64,000 bases of DNA from NCBI GenBank assembly GCA_025093555.1, contig JAIWNF010000032.1, positions 539,923 through 603,922 on the forward strand. The letters run 5' to 3'. Below are positions 12,958 to 26,686 of this stretch, in pieces. The stretch's first letter is position 1. Each line of letters starts with the position of its first letter. This DNA is from Circinella umbellata. Its lineage: Eukaryota; Mucoromycota; Mucoromycetes; Mucorales; Lichtheimiaceae. Below the pieces are notes generated by a model. That model was not told the DNA's origin. It saw only the letters and a list, made by a program, of their open reading frames with translations, and searched no databases. The position numbers and the translations under genes were made by a program.

Positions 12958-14557
12958 ATGAAGTCTACCCCACCTAAAGTTCATGTTGTTGGTGCTGGTG
13001 TCGTTGGATTAACTACTGCTCTTCTTTTACGAATCAAAGGTTATGACGTGACAATTCTTGCCAAACATTTTCCAGGCGATTTAAGCTCGGATTATACTTC
13101 ACCATGGGCTGGTGCCCGTTGGAAAACTATGGCACCCAATGATGATCCACGATTACAACGTAAGTAGTATTATAGTTCATATTATAACAGCTCTGGATAT
13201 TTTGTATGTACCAATCGTCTTCTGTAGAAATAAATAAGCTCATCATTAAACATACATATACATATAGGTTATGATGCTGAATCCTTTAAAATCTTTTGGG
13301 AACTTGCTAAATGTCGCGCAGGAGAGACTGGTATTATGGTTGTACCATCTTTTGACTATTACGAAAAACCTACAGATGATCAACTTAACCCGTGGTGGAA
13401 GAGTGTGGTACCTGGGGTAAGATTATTACTTTACTTTCTTTTGCAATGTGTGAGAAAACAGCGTGCTTATAGATTTTTCTTTTATTTTTTTGCATCACGT
13501 TGCCATAATAATAATAGTTCCAGGTTATCCCAAAACATGAGCTACCACCTAAAACTTCCCTTGGTTACCGTTTCACAACTGGTAAGAATAAACTCATTAT
13601 TATTTTGTTATTATAGTCATTAAAGAAAAAAGAACGTGGAAATTGCTTGTTAACATATACCTATATATATTAGTTCTCATTAACCCTGAACGATATTTGA
13701 AATGGTTACAAGCTCAATTCGTCGCATTGGGTGGCAAACGTATTCACATTGCACTTTCATCCATTACCGAAGCCATGGACGATGAACAAAATTCAGTAGA
13801 TATTGTCATCAATTGTACTGGAATGCATTCAGCTTGGTTAGGAGGTGTTAAGGATAAAAATATTAAACCTATCCGCGGTCAAAACGTATTGGTCCGTGCT
13901 AATCATATCCGACGAACTATTTCAATGAAAAGTAAGTAATAGTTCTATCATAACAGAAACTAATCACTTTTATTTTATTCACGGTAATAATATATATATG
14001 ATAATAATTCTTTTCTTATTTTCTTGACAGCCAAAGATGCATATACATATATCATCCCTCGATCAGATGGTACTGTCATCCTTGGTACCACAAAGGAAGA
14101 AGAAAGTACAAATACCAAACCTAATAAAGCCCTTGCAAAAGATATCATGGAAAGAGCCATCAAATACTGTCCTGATTTAACCAATGGTAAAGGTATAAAG
14201 CGATTAGATGTAGTTGACCATATTGTCGGTATTCGACCCGGTCGCGAAGGTGGTCCTCGTGTTGAAAACGAGTTTAAAAGTATGTTCTTCTTTTTTTATA
14301 TTATTTGGAGAAGTGAATAATTATCGATAATACGATCAAAATATATTTTTAATTGAAAAACTAATGAAAACATGATTGTCTTTATAGCATCACCTTCTGG
14401 AAAGCCTATTTTAGTCACACACAATTATGGACATGATGGTTCAGGATATCAATCCAGTTGGGGATCAGCAAAACACACGATTCAACTTGTTGAAGAAGGC
14501 TATACTGCTTTACAAGCACGCTCTAATAAAATTCAAACACTTCTTGCTCGATTGTAA
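12958..14557 (+). CDS. D-amino-acid oxidase (FAD-dependent, probably peroxisomal)
   Basis: Six exons (12958-13159, 13268-13416, 13524-13581, 13674-13931, 14031-14279, 14388-14557) give 361 residues, the usual length of the family. The N-terminal VVGAGVVGLTTALLL is the FAD-binding GxGxxG fold. The motif SPWAGARW is the conserved flavin-contact segment, INCTGMHS is a second dinucleotide-site segment, and VGIRPGREGGPRVE holds the substrate-binding arginine. The C-terminal signature HNYGHDGSGYQSSWG is complete. The enzyme oxidises neutral or basic D-amino acids to 2-oxo acids with release of ammonia and hydrogen peroxide. The last residues, LLARL, end in ARL, which fits the [SAC][KRH][LM] peroxisomal targeting consensus. 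All intron phases close. D-aspartate oxidase is the main alternative, and substrate preference cannot be read from the sequence. Confidence 0.95.
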
Positions 14558-15990
14558 AGTGCTATATATATATAACCACAAACAAATATATGCTCTAACT
14601 ATTCCACCTCAAATTACCCGACGCATCCCACTTGAATACATATAAACCTTTTTTTTGTACATTATTTCTCTCTTTTATTATTATAATTTTATAAGTAAAT
14701 TTATATATACTCTATGATAAATTCTTCTTTCATTGACGTTTTACTCTTGTAAATGAAACCCAAATAAATCTCCAAAGAAATGGACCGTATGCTTTTTTTT
14801 ATTCCTTCATATAATATTGATGTCAAAATATAATAAAAAAATTGATATTAATAAACAAACTATGATCTCAAAAAAAAAAAAAAAAGTTATATGTAGCACT
14901 AGTGCCATCAAGTATAAATAAATCAACACGTCGATTACTTTGATCTAACTAAATAAAGAATATATGTTACTTGTTGACAAAGTAACGATATCTAAATAAA
15001 TTACTTTACTTAGCAGACTTATAAACTTTTCAACACGAATCGTATCAAATTATGACTGTGTTGTCATTACTCTTATTTCTATACATGATCCGCTTCTACC
15101 GAAAAGCACTTATATAACATTCTTTGCGTTATTGGTTTTGCCAAATTCGCTGATCAATGTACCACTAGATGCTCATACGCTATAACTAAATAAGGGAATG
15201 ATTAAAACTCTTATCAAACCATTCAACTAGCAGGACTGTAACTCAGATTACAGCATTCTAGTGCGTGTTTGTTCAAATAGCAGTGGGAGAGTTTAACGCA
15301 CAATAAGAAACGTCTCAAAGGTATTGTGGCATTAGTATATCAACAGGTATTTACAACCAAACTATTTTTTTCGATTAATATATGTGTTTAATGGGATGAG
15401 TAGGAAAGTTCAAAGAACAAAACATATAAATTTTTAATTAGCTCTTCAGCTGTATTTATTGGAAATACACAGAAGAAATACATGTTAGCAAACCACATTA
15501 CTACATAGCTATTTCAGCTGTCGCCAGTCTATCAACATCCCAAATAGTGATATACAAATTCCTTGTTCGAATCTAATCAAACTACGTACTATCACACACA
15601 AAAAAGCATGCTCGAACAGAATATGATTCAAATTTATACTTTTTTCTTATTCGTTTTTTTATATTTCAAATAATAACAATGTCAACAGCAACAGCAATAA
15701 CAAAAACTCGGTAGATCAACAACTATGTAATAATAGTTGCATATAAACCAAGGTATTATATATATATATATATAAAAAAAAAGAGTGAAAAAAAAACATA
15801 CTGTAAATAAAAAAAAATTACATCCAAAATAGGTAAATATATCCTTTCTCTTTTTCCTTCTCCTTCCTTTTTTTTTTCTATATAATAGATATATAATTTG
15901 TTGTTGATGCTAAATGCTTAAAAGAAAAAAAATATAAAGTATAGACGAGGGAGATGTAAAAAAAACACTTGCAAACTATGAAAGAGAATT
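14558..15990. other. Spacer shared by the 3' ends of D-amino-acid oxidase and the RRM gene
   Basis: These convergent genes are separated by 1.4 kb of AT-rich DNA. AATAAA-like stretches follow the oxidase stop near 14763-14850. An (AT)n run lies near 15756-15773. No gene is visible. Confidence 0.5.
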
Positions 15991-18287
15991 TTATCCAGGT
16001 GTAGAGAATTTATCAAGGCGTACATCCAAATAACGACCACCATATAAATATCCATTGAATTTACCTGTTGTAATCAATATACACAACACAGTTAGTTCAT
16101 AAAACCAAAAATAGAGAGAAAAAAAAAAGAGTGTAAAAATTACCTATAGCACGTTCACATATAGCAAACTCTTCAAACCGTACTAATCCTGAACCTTTAG
16201 GATGACCATTAAACGTTTGAATTTCAGCCCTTACAACGGGCCCAACATGTCTGAACAAATCGATCAGATCTTGCCAAGTAGTAGAAAAGGGCAACTATCA
16301 TTATTACCATATGTCAATAACTGGTTAAGGAAAATGTTTAATTGGTTATTGAGCATGAAATAAAAAACGAGGAAAACTTATTTACATTGGTGACAAATAT
16401 TTGGTTTGGTCCATGACTTGGCATAGATGCTCCAGGGCCACCAACTAAACTCATGGGTGCATAATGTGGAGGTGGTGGTGGAACACCGGGATCATATAGA
16501 GGGGGGTAAGGTTCACCACCATAACCACTTGGTGGTGGTAATGGTCGACTTCCTCCTTTTCGATAATCATCACCACCTGAATATATAAAATTCCATAATG
16601 TGAATACACAATCCAATACGCTGTTATCCACTCCATTTATATACATATATATCAATTACCTCGTTCCTTGTGTTCTCGAACCTCTGGTTGTGGTGGTGGA
16701 GGTAATGGCCCATCTCGTTCCTCGCATACTTGTAAAATTCTACCACGATATTCGGAACCATGAAACATTTCTATAGAATGTCATTATATATCAAATATCA
16801 ACTTTCTGTATGTCTTTAAAAGCAATGGCCGATACACATAAATCATCCAACGAAAAAAAAAATGAAAATTCCTACTCACTTATAGCCGCTTTTACATCAC
16901 GAGAATCTTCATAAATAACCAAACCAGTTCCTTTTGATCGCCGAGAATCTGGTTCTGTGTCAATATCCGTGTGGGTAACTCTACCTGCCTTTCTGAATAA
17001 ATCTTTTAAATCCTGCCAACTTGTTGAAAACGGCAACTATAACCAAAATCCTCTCATCAGTCAATATACACCTGTGTAATATTTTCTTCTCTTTTTATTT
17101 TCTTGTTTTCTTACGTTTCCAACCCATAATCGTTGATCTTCTGGTACATCACGTGGATCTTTTGGCATTTTGGGTTCAAATTCACGGTCCTGATGATATG
17201 TGTAAAAGAAAATGAATTAAATGGCTCTCTTTTTTTCCAAATTATATTACTATTATTACCTCTCGAACAAATACAGGTCGACCCATAAATTCAACTCTAT
17301 TTAAAACACGCATAGCACGTTCTGCATACTCGGGGCGAGAAAACTCAACAATGCTTAATACAAAAATACAATAAATAAAATTAGCATTCCATAAAGAATA
17401 ATAATAATGATGAAAACAAAAAAAAAAATGAAAAAAATGAACTTACCCACACCCCTTTGACCTACCACTTGGTGAAGCTAGTATTTCCGTATGTAATACT
17501 GTTCCCGCTACATAATTATATTATATTATATTATATTTTATATATAATAAAACAAACAAAATGTCAAAAATCCAAGAGGAATATAAAGAAAAATAAAGTT
17601 TATTGTGTTTTTATTCTAAGAGAAAAAAAAAGAAAAACTAAATTGTATTTGCTTATAAATACCTCCTTTTGCAAAACTTTTTAAATCACTTCGTCGACAG
17701 TCATAAGCTAAGTTTCCCACGTAGATACGGCATCCTCCTTTATAACGTCCACTGCCACGTCTTGATCTTGAAGGTGATCCTGACCTCGATCGATATCTAC
17801 GTCTGGAAGATGATCGTCGTCGTCTTCGAGGTGAAAAAGATCCATGACGATGACGAGAAGAAGAATAATAATATTCTTCTTCGTCACTATATTCACGATG
17901 AGGACGACGACTGCTACTGCTTCCAGGATAATCATGAAGAGGAGGTGGTGGTCGAGTACGATCTGGACTTCCATTTCGACTTGCACTACTGCTACTTTGA
18001 TTGTTGAATTCATGTTGTTTATCGTTATAATGAGGTGAAAATGATCCATCACGAGAGCGCGATCGTTGACGCGAACGCGACCTATAATTTGTGGGAGAAG
18101 AATATCCCAAAGCTGTATCCCTTTCATCAATAACGACACTATCAGTAATAACCAGTTCTCCTTCATTATTTGGTTGTTGTCGTTGCTCTTCCGGATTCAT
18201 GTTATTGACAGGTTCTTTTAATTGTTGGTTATTATTATTCGCTGACGGTGATTGAGCCCGCACAGGCGAATTACTATGTTCACTCAT
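15991..18287 (-). CDS. Gbp2/Hrb1-like SR-type RNA-binding protein with three RRMs
   Basis: Nine exons on the minus strand (18287-17663, 17507-17447, 17353-17260, 17189-17115, 17036-16880, 16770-16660, 16576-16386, 16294-16144, 16064-15991) give 512 residues with all phases closed. The start MSEHSNSPVRAQSP is followed by an Arg/Ser-rich region at about residues 80-185. RRM1 (RNP2 RIYVGNLAYD, RNP1-like SKGCGIVEF) is at about 185-260. RRM2 (RLWVGNLPFSTSWQDLKDLF) is at about 280-355. A Gly/Pro/Tyr-rich linker precedes RRM3 (QIFVTNLPFSTTWQDLIDLF, RNP1-like GSGLVRFEE) at about 430-510. SR plus three RRMs with the repeated LPFSTxWQDL motif matches yeast Gbp2/Hrb1. These proteins bind pre-mRNA co-transcriptionally with the TREX complex and act in nuclear mRNA quality control and export. 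An hnRNP M/MEF2-like role is the animal equivalent. Confidence 0.9.
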
Positions 18288-20907
18288 TGATTTCTGATTC
18301 TTTTCTATATGTATATAACGTGTGTTCAAAGAAAAAAATATATGAAAGAAAATGTATATACACGCGCTCAAAAAAGGGGGGAAAGAGAGAGTAGGGTGTA
18401 TGTGTGTAAAGGAAATTTGTGTATAAAGTGGAGAGACAGCAAGCAATAGACAATTTTTTTTTCAGGATGCTGAAAAATCACAGCGAAGGAAGGTCCGAAA
18501 TGCTCTTTCTTTTTGTGGGGAAATAAGGAAAAAATATTATGGTTTCAGAACAGACTCTATTTCGTTTGTGTTATTACGAGTTTAGATATATACTCAATTT
18601 ATATTTTAAGCTAAGTGGTGTTTTACTGTGTATCCTATGAATTGGAATAGTTAGTGCTGTATGGGGTAAATAATAAACAGCGAATTTTAAAAATATTTAA
18701 CAGGTAAGAAACCTATTACATCACTTTGGCATCAGAAAAACGTACATTTTCTTTTTATTAATGCCGTTGTTATCGTTCTTACAGTACACAATAAAAAACA
18801 GGAATCGTTCCTGTCTTAATACAAATAATAAAGCCGTCATATGCGAACAAATATATATGAGTCTGAAGCATTTCATACTAATTTTAAGGAATAGATGAAA
18901 AAATGTAGCCGTGTGGTTATCTCTAATATTAGCAGGTTCACGATACTTGTATTACGTTATTCTTTTTTATTTATTGAAAATAAAAAAAAGAATTATACAT
19001 ATAATAATTGAGCTTTTTATTATATTCATTATATTATGTTACTGACTGCTGCTCCTTGTAATGTAATAATGATATTGAATCAGTTGCACCATCAATTTTT
19101 ATGAACTTTTGGAAAAAATCGTGGTGACTGATCAGTTATTGCCAGTTTAATACTATCAAAACAATATTACTTTTTTCCTTCTAATAATAGAAAAGCTAAT
19201 AATATATTATAGCTACATTCCACAAATCTATCAAAAAAAAAAAAGGTAAAAAAATATTTAGACTTATTTGTTAGAAAAATAAAAAGGGAGACAATTAACT
19301 AACATCAAATTAGGAAGCTGCCGCCCATTTAAACAAAAAAGTGGCTGTGGTCCGTGCTGTGAAACATTTTACCAATATTGAAAAAAAAAGTTCGCATTCT
19401 CTAACCACCACTACCCCTCCTTTTTTTTTTATTTCTGTATAAAGTTTATAGAAGTATAATATGATCGTCCTTGATCGATTCTAATTTTTCCATTTTATCT
19501 GAACTCGATATATATGTTCTTACTTATTGAAAAGATGAATCATGATCGTTTATGCATATTTGTTTATTTTGTTGTATGTCACAGCATCTTTACTCTTAAC
19601 AAAAGTAATCGTGTACATAAAGTACAGACTCACAGAATCCAGGAGACAGAAAAAGAAACCTACGGGGGAAAAAAATCTTTGTTGCTGTGTATTGAGGAGG
19701 TGATGATACAAATAATATCCCAAATAGCTATAGTTGTAATAATAAACATATCGCCTTGTAAACGTCATGCATAGAAATAATAACGAAAATATGTTACCAC
19801 GGTGACTCGCTCGCGAAGCACGAGAAGTAAATTGACAGAAGCAAAGATAACAAGGTTATATGAAATCTTTTCAAACTTTTAATATATAAAAAAGGAATAA
19901 CAAATATTCTTTCACTTCTTGCTAACATAACTAATATTCAGAAAAAAAAGGTTTTACGAAATGCTCATCGAAACACAGATCCGGAAGCATCCCCTCATTC
20001 CAGAGTTACCATGACAAGTGGCTCTACGTCAATCTCCATGACAACCACAACAAGCGTATCTCATTTCAAAAAAAAAAATGTATAATGCACCCTAATGAAG
20101 AACGGAGTGCCGTTTTATTTTTGTAACTTTTTTTAGAAATTTGACAAAAAGAAACAGGCGGGTTTTTTTTTATTGTCAATGGTCCGTGAGGAGATTTATT
20201 CTATATGTGTTTATGCGCGCAATTGCATTTTAAGAACTTCAAAAAAGGAATACGATTATACCAATCTATTTTTTTTATGTATAGATAAATACTCTCTTAT
20301 TCTCCAAGATATATATATATATCATACTTTTTTGCTTGATATTATTTGATTTGAATTATTAGTGGTATATTATAAATAATAATAAATTATCAAATGTAAA
20401 GATAAACATATATATACTTATACTATTGTAATAAGTCCGGAATGGGTAATCACAGTTGAAGTGAAGGGAGGAGGGAGAAACAAAGTATACTTTTTTTTTT
20501 AATTTTTTTAACGCACGATTAATAAACCATGGGCAGTCGTGATTAAAATGAAAAAAATAGCAAAATCATTGAAAGGGGGTACCGCATGACTTTGTAATGC
20601 AGGTGTTGATGTATATACATTCATGTTGTAGATCGATTCATTTTCCACTCTCCATCCCTTCCCCCCCCCCTTTTTTTTTGAATAATAAAAATTCGTTCCA
20701 ACAGTCAAGGCTCTTTTACACCCCTTTTTCCTTAATTCTGCCTTTTATTTTATTCTTTTATACTCTTCTTTTCTCTACTATTTTTTCCCATACATTAAGA
20801 AATAGATATTTATAAATATTTATAAATATTCAAAATAGCATTTTTACTTGTAAGCTATACCTTTTTCTTTTATAAAGTTTGCGTTTTTATATTATCTCTT
20901 CAGCCCA
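18288..20907. other. 2.6-kb spacer upstream of both RRM and TEA genes
   Basis: This divergent intergenic region is AT-rich. It has a Ser/Thr-coding open stretch near 19960-20075 with no recognisable motif and a run of ten C followed by T at about 20661-20680. The promoter regions of the RRM gene (minus) and TEA gene (plus) must lie here, but I see no element clear enough to name. Confidence 0.45.
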
Positions 20908-22655
20908 ATGATTGATGCGCGTAATGGAACTGCTGGTAAGACAACTGGTCTTTCACCAGTAAGAAAATGTCGCCAAAAGAACTCTACGATTCGCGATAAA
21001 CATGAGGTAATTGAGATTTGATTCAATAGTATATTATTTATAGTATATGAATTGTGTATGTTAGTACTTATACATCTTATATAGCAGCAAAATGATGATT
21101 CTGTTTGGCCAGCAGAAATAGAGTCTGCTTTCATTGAAGGTATTTATTACATTACATATTGTCATAATATATCATACAAAAAATAAGTTAGCATATTTAA
21201 TAGTGCTAAAAAAATAACTTTTTCTTTTTGTATATTTTGACGAACGAACAAAATAGCGCTAGAAAAAGTCCCAAAGCTTGGACGACGAAAAATTATGATT
21301 AAAGGAAAACCACATGGTAAATACATATATTAAAGAATATCTGCCTTTTTTTACATCGGATCTTCTTACTACAAAGCTCTAAAATTAAACAATGTTATTA
21401 ATTTTACGAATTATAGGTCGAAACGAACTTATTTCTGATTACATACTTCGAAAAACGGGCAAAAGCCGAACGCGGAAACAAGTATCATCTCACCTTCAAG
21501 TATTAAAGAATACACGAAGAAACGATCCAAAATGTAATAATAATATACATACATCATCATATATTACGAGTATTTGAGTTGAAGAAATTTCTTTAGTAAT
21601 TCTTTCTAATTAACTTTTTTCTATTAGTTATGAGAATCATATCATTGATGTATGATGAAGATGAAAATAAGAAACCTCCCATGATTACTGCGCAACCGCC
21701 ACAACCTCATCCAGATCAACTACCACCAACACCTCCGGCAACAGTGGTAGTAGAAAAAAACATTCATCATGAACAAGAACACCATCAGCAATACAGTAAT
21801 ATGATTACAGCGGCTACAACACCACAACCAACAAGATCTATAATTACTCCTACTACAATGACAGTGAGACCTACACATATACGACCTAATTACATTTCAC
21901 TTGGTCTTGATTGTCATCACGATAATTCGTGTCACGTTCTTGCTCAATTAGAACATCGACACCCTTCTTTCCAACGTATTCCTACTGTTTTATTAACGCC
22001 ACAGCAAGAGCAGCATCAAATTCCGGATGCTTATCCATATCATCATGACAATAACAATGATAACATCGACATGCTTCAATATCTCATTAATACCACAGCT
22101 GATACTGAATGCACACTACATGCTAAAGTGGACATGAATTTTCATTGGTATGCTACTGAATACACATATACAAGTGCATTATTTTTGGAGACGACCGAGC
22201 GTCGTACCATTGAATGCACAACAAACATCTATTCATTTGGAAATCCTGTGCTTGTTACAAGTGAAATTCAACAAGGTCTATTACTTGAAAAAAATCAATA
22301 CATGTATAACTTTGGAATTGCCAACCATTTCTTTGACTCTTTTATGAAAGGCATACAACGTTCGTTAAGCAGTTGGAATGAACTGGATTCAGCAGTAGAG
22401 AATTTATGGGTTGTTCAGCTGTTTACAGACATTTCATCCTCGTCCGCGTCAGAAGACCCATCAGACGAGAAAGATCCAGCAGCAGCGGCGACAACAGCAG
22501 CACGTGCAACTGTGGCAACTCCCCCGCTACCACCATCAAATTATTTATATTCTACGGCGCCCTCATTACGTATCGTATATCAATTTAAAAGAGGCCATGG
22601 TTCAATTGATCTTGTAAACGTCGAAAAAAACTTTTCAAGGAATTCGTATTATTAA
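20908..22655 (+). CDS. TEA/ATTS-domain transcription factor (AbaA/Tec1/TEAD family)
   Basis: Five exons (20908-21006, 21085-21139, 21257-21316, 21417-21533, 21628-22655) give 452 residues. The TEA DNA-binding domain is at about residues 38-113: [37 protein letters not shown] and the recognition helix [14 protein letters not shown] His/Pro/Gln-rich linker follows. The C-terminal part (about 280-450) contains [50 protein letters not shown] and [13 protein letters not shown]. These follow in order the strands and helices of the animal TEAD co-activator (YAP)-binding domain. Fungal TEA factors control conidiation or filamentation. The first exon is preceded by a good acceptor (ATCTCTTCAG), so an additional 5' exon is possible and the start is uncertain. 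Confidence 0.87.
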
Positions 22656-25466
22656 ACAAACACAGTAGTAGTCAATATTAATTTTCCCTCCTTTTTTTTC
22701 TACCTCTTTTAATATTATTATTTAATTTCTTCACCATTTTTGATCTGATATTTTTTACTATTGTTTATTATTATACTCACGTCACTCATACATACCCATA
22801 CACTTACACTCATCATATTACACATTATTTTTGATATTTCTTATTGAAAGTCAAAGCACTATTCATTTGTAAACCAAACATTATTTTTTTTCCTCCTTTC
22901 AATAATCAATCATTCAAATCACTTATCTCCACCATGTATGTAATCCTTCATCATTCTATTAAAAAATGTAATTTTTCCTTTTTCAACAGTCCCCCCCGCG
23001 TCCCTTTTTTTTTATATTTTTCTCCTGCTTGCTTGCTGTGTAACAACAATCACTACTATTTGGATCAGATATTAATTCATGATAAATACACTAATAGCGA
23101 CGTATAAACATTCATCATACCAATTGACACCGACTTTTTTTCTAGATAAAATATATATAAAGAGAGTAACACCTCTCCCCCTCCCCCCACGGAAGTCATG
23201 GTCCGATATCATTTTAATATCATCATCATCATCATGAGATATTTAAGAAACTGGTCATGTTAGCAATATAATGATCACCTTGCAGATTATTATTTTTCAT
23301 GAAATAAAAAACTAACATCGCAACTTCACAATGACTCTTCGTATTTGGAGTACCACTACTTCTTACTAATAACACTACTATTTTAACTGTGCCACACACT
23401 GCTACTTTTACTACTGGTTGTTTTTCTTAATATTATTTTTTTTTATTCCAAGTCAATATTCATTAAACAAACAATGTCATACATAAAAAAAGGATTAAGA
23501 AGTGTTAAAAATACTATAAAGAAATATTTACATTTCAATTAAAATAAATGAATGATAAATATAAACAAAAGTGTTATATTAATAACGCACTATTATGCAT
23601 GTTCTTATGCATTATTGTTTTTTTTTTATGTAGTACACGAACGTTCTATTATGGCTTTGTTTCGCTTTTTAATAGGCTGGATCATACTGTGAGAGATTTT
23701 GTCGTTAGAAAATAATTATTTATATTTCATTGCATCATCGGTACTACTGCATATCAACACCATACTGAAAACCTCGAATGTAAAAAAATGTAGCAGTATT
23801 GATAAATGTTAGTGTATTAATCCTACTCTGCGGCATTTTTTTAATCTAGCAATTACTGTCATACCTTTGTTATCTCTTGATAAAATCTTCTACATTATAT
23901 AATTATAGTAAGGACTTGTAATTAAACATATGAGTAAAAAACAGAAATCTTTTATGTTACCAGAACAAGTAGAAAACTGACAATATTTCCCCTGGTTTTA
24001 TCTGCTTTTTAAAAAAAAGCCTTATTTTTGCCTTGAATCTATCTGTTGACAGAAAAAGCTCAATTAAGACACTTTATAGTGTGCTTGCCCCTATTCAAGT
24101 ATTAAATAAGACCAACACTTTTATTTTTGACGTATTAATACTTATCTTTGTGTGACCAGGGACCACAGCTAGTGTGAGGTTCTTTTCTATAAAACGACTG
24201 GTTCTTTTATTATTTGCTGTAAGTCCCATATGTATCAAGATATAAGTTTTTATACATAAGACGCAGGGTAAGAAAACCACGGACACGCATTAAATAACTA
24301 TAATTCTTAGTATTCTCGTAAAAAAACTAGTCAGGCGAACAAACGTACGTTTTTTCAGACAACATATGTACAGAATGAATTATCAGGTCCGTAATAAAAT
24401 ATGTGAAGCAAAAAAAGAGAAAGTAGTAATATGAGATTTTTTCAGCCACGAAAAAAGGTCCTTGTTTAATGAACTTAACAAAACCTAGCTGTAGAACTAA
24501 TATAAGAAAAAGCTGTTGGTACGCTCAGAAAGAGACTATTTTTTAAGAAGTCAAGTAGTGCATAGGAATAACAATCTAGAAAGCGATTTGTTTTTTCATG
24601 TTCCCATTAATTAAAATGCTGTTTGTTCTATAACAAAGAGTGGTGCCTTCGCCTTTCTTTTAATATTATGTTTGTTTTACTTAATCGATTACTATTCGTT
24701 TTTTAATGGTAATAGCAATGTAAGCAAGAAAATAAAAAACAGGTTTTTCTTTTTTTTTAATTCTCTTAAACAGAAAAATATGTGAAAGCTTACAAATAAT
24801 AAAAAACAACAATAAATGCTTATGGTATTAAACTGAGCAAACATAAATAGAATAACGTTTTCACTTATCGAGGATTCGTTTATACCAGAATTGCACGCAG
24901 AGCAAACTCCCGAGTTCAGAGTCTTCAGCTCCTTGATGTTGATTCTGGTTTTCATTGCTTCTACCAGCAAAACTCTGTAAATAAATCGTTAACAAGCTCT
25001 TGGAGAATAGTATTAGTAATAGTTTTGCTAACATCGCTTTACAATTGCATTATGTACTTCTTTTTGACATTTGGTATTATCTGCCCAAATTATTATAATT
25101 TGTTATATAATCATATCTCACCGGCTTTCAAAAATTATAAGCAGTAACTCTTTCACAATGACTTTATTGGTAGCAAAAATATTACTATTATTTTATATCA
25201 GAAAATATAACATAATATCTTCTTAATCTTTATACTTTTTTTATTAAATTATAGTGATATCAGCACAGCAAGATATCACTCTTCATCTCTTCAATACTGT
25301 ATCTTCTGTGTTTTTTAACATTTTCTTTGTAAAATATGAAATGTAAAAAAAGGTTAAAACAGACTTTTGTCAGTCGTAGATATTTAACATGTCTAATTAT
25401 TATGCGACTTATTTAAAAATATACGCAACAGTCTAGTACTTTATATGTCTTAGATTCGTGGTAAAG
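22656..25466. other. 2.8-kb spacer downstream of the TEA gene
   Basis: T/C-rich sequence follows the TEA stop and probably holds its 3' untranslated region, then AT-rich DNA. An (ATC)n run lies at about 23216-23235. No gene is visible on either strand. Confidence 0.5.
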
Positions 25467-25540
25467 CAGGGGAGGTGGGGATCGAACCCACGATCTTTGA
25501 CTCCGGAAATCAACGCGTTAATCCACTTCGCTACACCCCT
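25467..25540 (-). tRNA. tRNA-Arg (anticodon CCG)
   Basis: The minus strand folds as a cloverleaf: acceptor AGGGGTG/CTCCCCT with one T-T mismatch at the sixth pair, D arm GCG...CGC, anticodon stem TTGAT/GTCAA with loop TTCCGGA (anticodon CCG), and T arm GTGGG-TTCGATC-CCCAC. The T arm forms a perfect B box (GGTTCGATCCC), and the A box region is TAGCGAAGTGG. There is no intron. It reads CGG codons. The gene stands alone between protein genes, as expected for a polymerase III unit. Confidence 0.88.
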
Positions 25541-26686
25541 GAAATTAGCGCGTAAAAAAATGCAATTAAAACACATATAATACACTAACTATTATACATT
25601 TCAGCTATATAAATCAATAAGAATACCACCTTATATATAGATATTTTCTTGGGCTTTCAAAGCTGCTTTACCAAGTTTGATATACATATATACTTATATA
25701 TTAAGTTTTTAATATTAAGTAAAGTTGAATTCTATATATACTAATAATTTAATAAGTAAAAGCTAGAAGAAAGGTTTTATCTTTTTTCCATATTATTAGT
25801 AATTAAGTTAAAAGGTTAAATTGATTTATAGACAATATAAATTATTTCTTAAAAAGAGAAATACGTAATATAATACATATATCAGGACAAGTATTCACCA
25901 AGATATAGAATTGTTACTTTTCTTTTCTACTATTCTTTAAGTTTAAATTATTATTAAAAGTTAAAATATATGAATACTTTGATATTTTTTTAAAGCTCTA
26001 TTAGTAGTAGTATAGAGATAGTCAACTTACTAGATATAAGTATTAATAAGAACTCTGTTATATTGTTGGCTTATTTTTCTATAGCAAAATATTTTAAATT
26101 ATAATTGTATATAGCAATAAGAAAATATTCATTTATTGAAATATAAGAAGAGATATAAATATTCTTCTAAGTGAATATAAATTAGATCTATTTACAAAAC
26201 ATATCGTAAGATAGCCCATATTGAAACAATTTATATCATTTTACAGCAATTCTCCCTATTACTTATTACTATAAAAAAAATTTCAAATTTATATTTTCTT
26301 CTTTCATACACCTAATGATTCTTCTTTCTTTTTTTTTTCCTAGCTTATAAAAAAGTAGAATCTCTTATTTTTTACTCGCACGGACCATTCTAATTTTTTT
26401 ATCAATAAAATGGTTTATTCTGCCTGATAATTATTTTTAAATCTTCTTTATTTGTTATTTAAAACATATCCAAATATCGAACATACGGTATGTAGACTAA
26501 AAAAGAATACCGTTACAGTATATATATACATATTTAATAGTAATATCTGTATTGTGTATCTATAATAATAATAATAGTTACAATAATAATAAACCGAAGT
26601 TTTTTTTTGGACTTTATTTGTTTTTTGACACTTTTTTCGTACCTTCACGTTCCTTTTTTTTAAACAAAGAAAAAAGAAAATAAAGG
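25541..26686. other. AT-rich spacer upstream of SURF4
   Basis: No gene is visible. Several TATATA and TTTTTT stretches occur; the T run in the first bases downstream of the SURF4-side region is not informative. The SURF4 promoter should lie in the last few hundred bases. Confidence 0.4.

Noticed and set aside
17669..18166. ORFs overlapping the SR region of the RRM gene on both strands
   Set aside because: They are shadows of Arg/Ser codon repeats; the real frame is fixed by the RRM exons.
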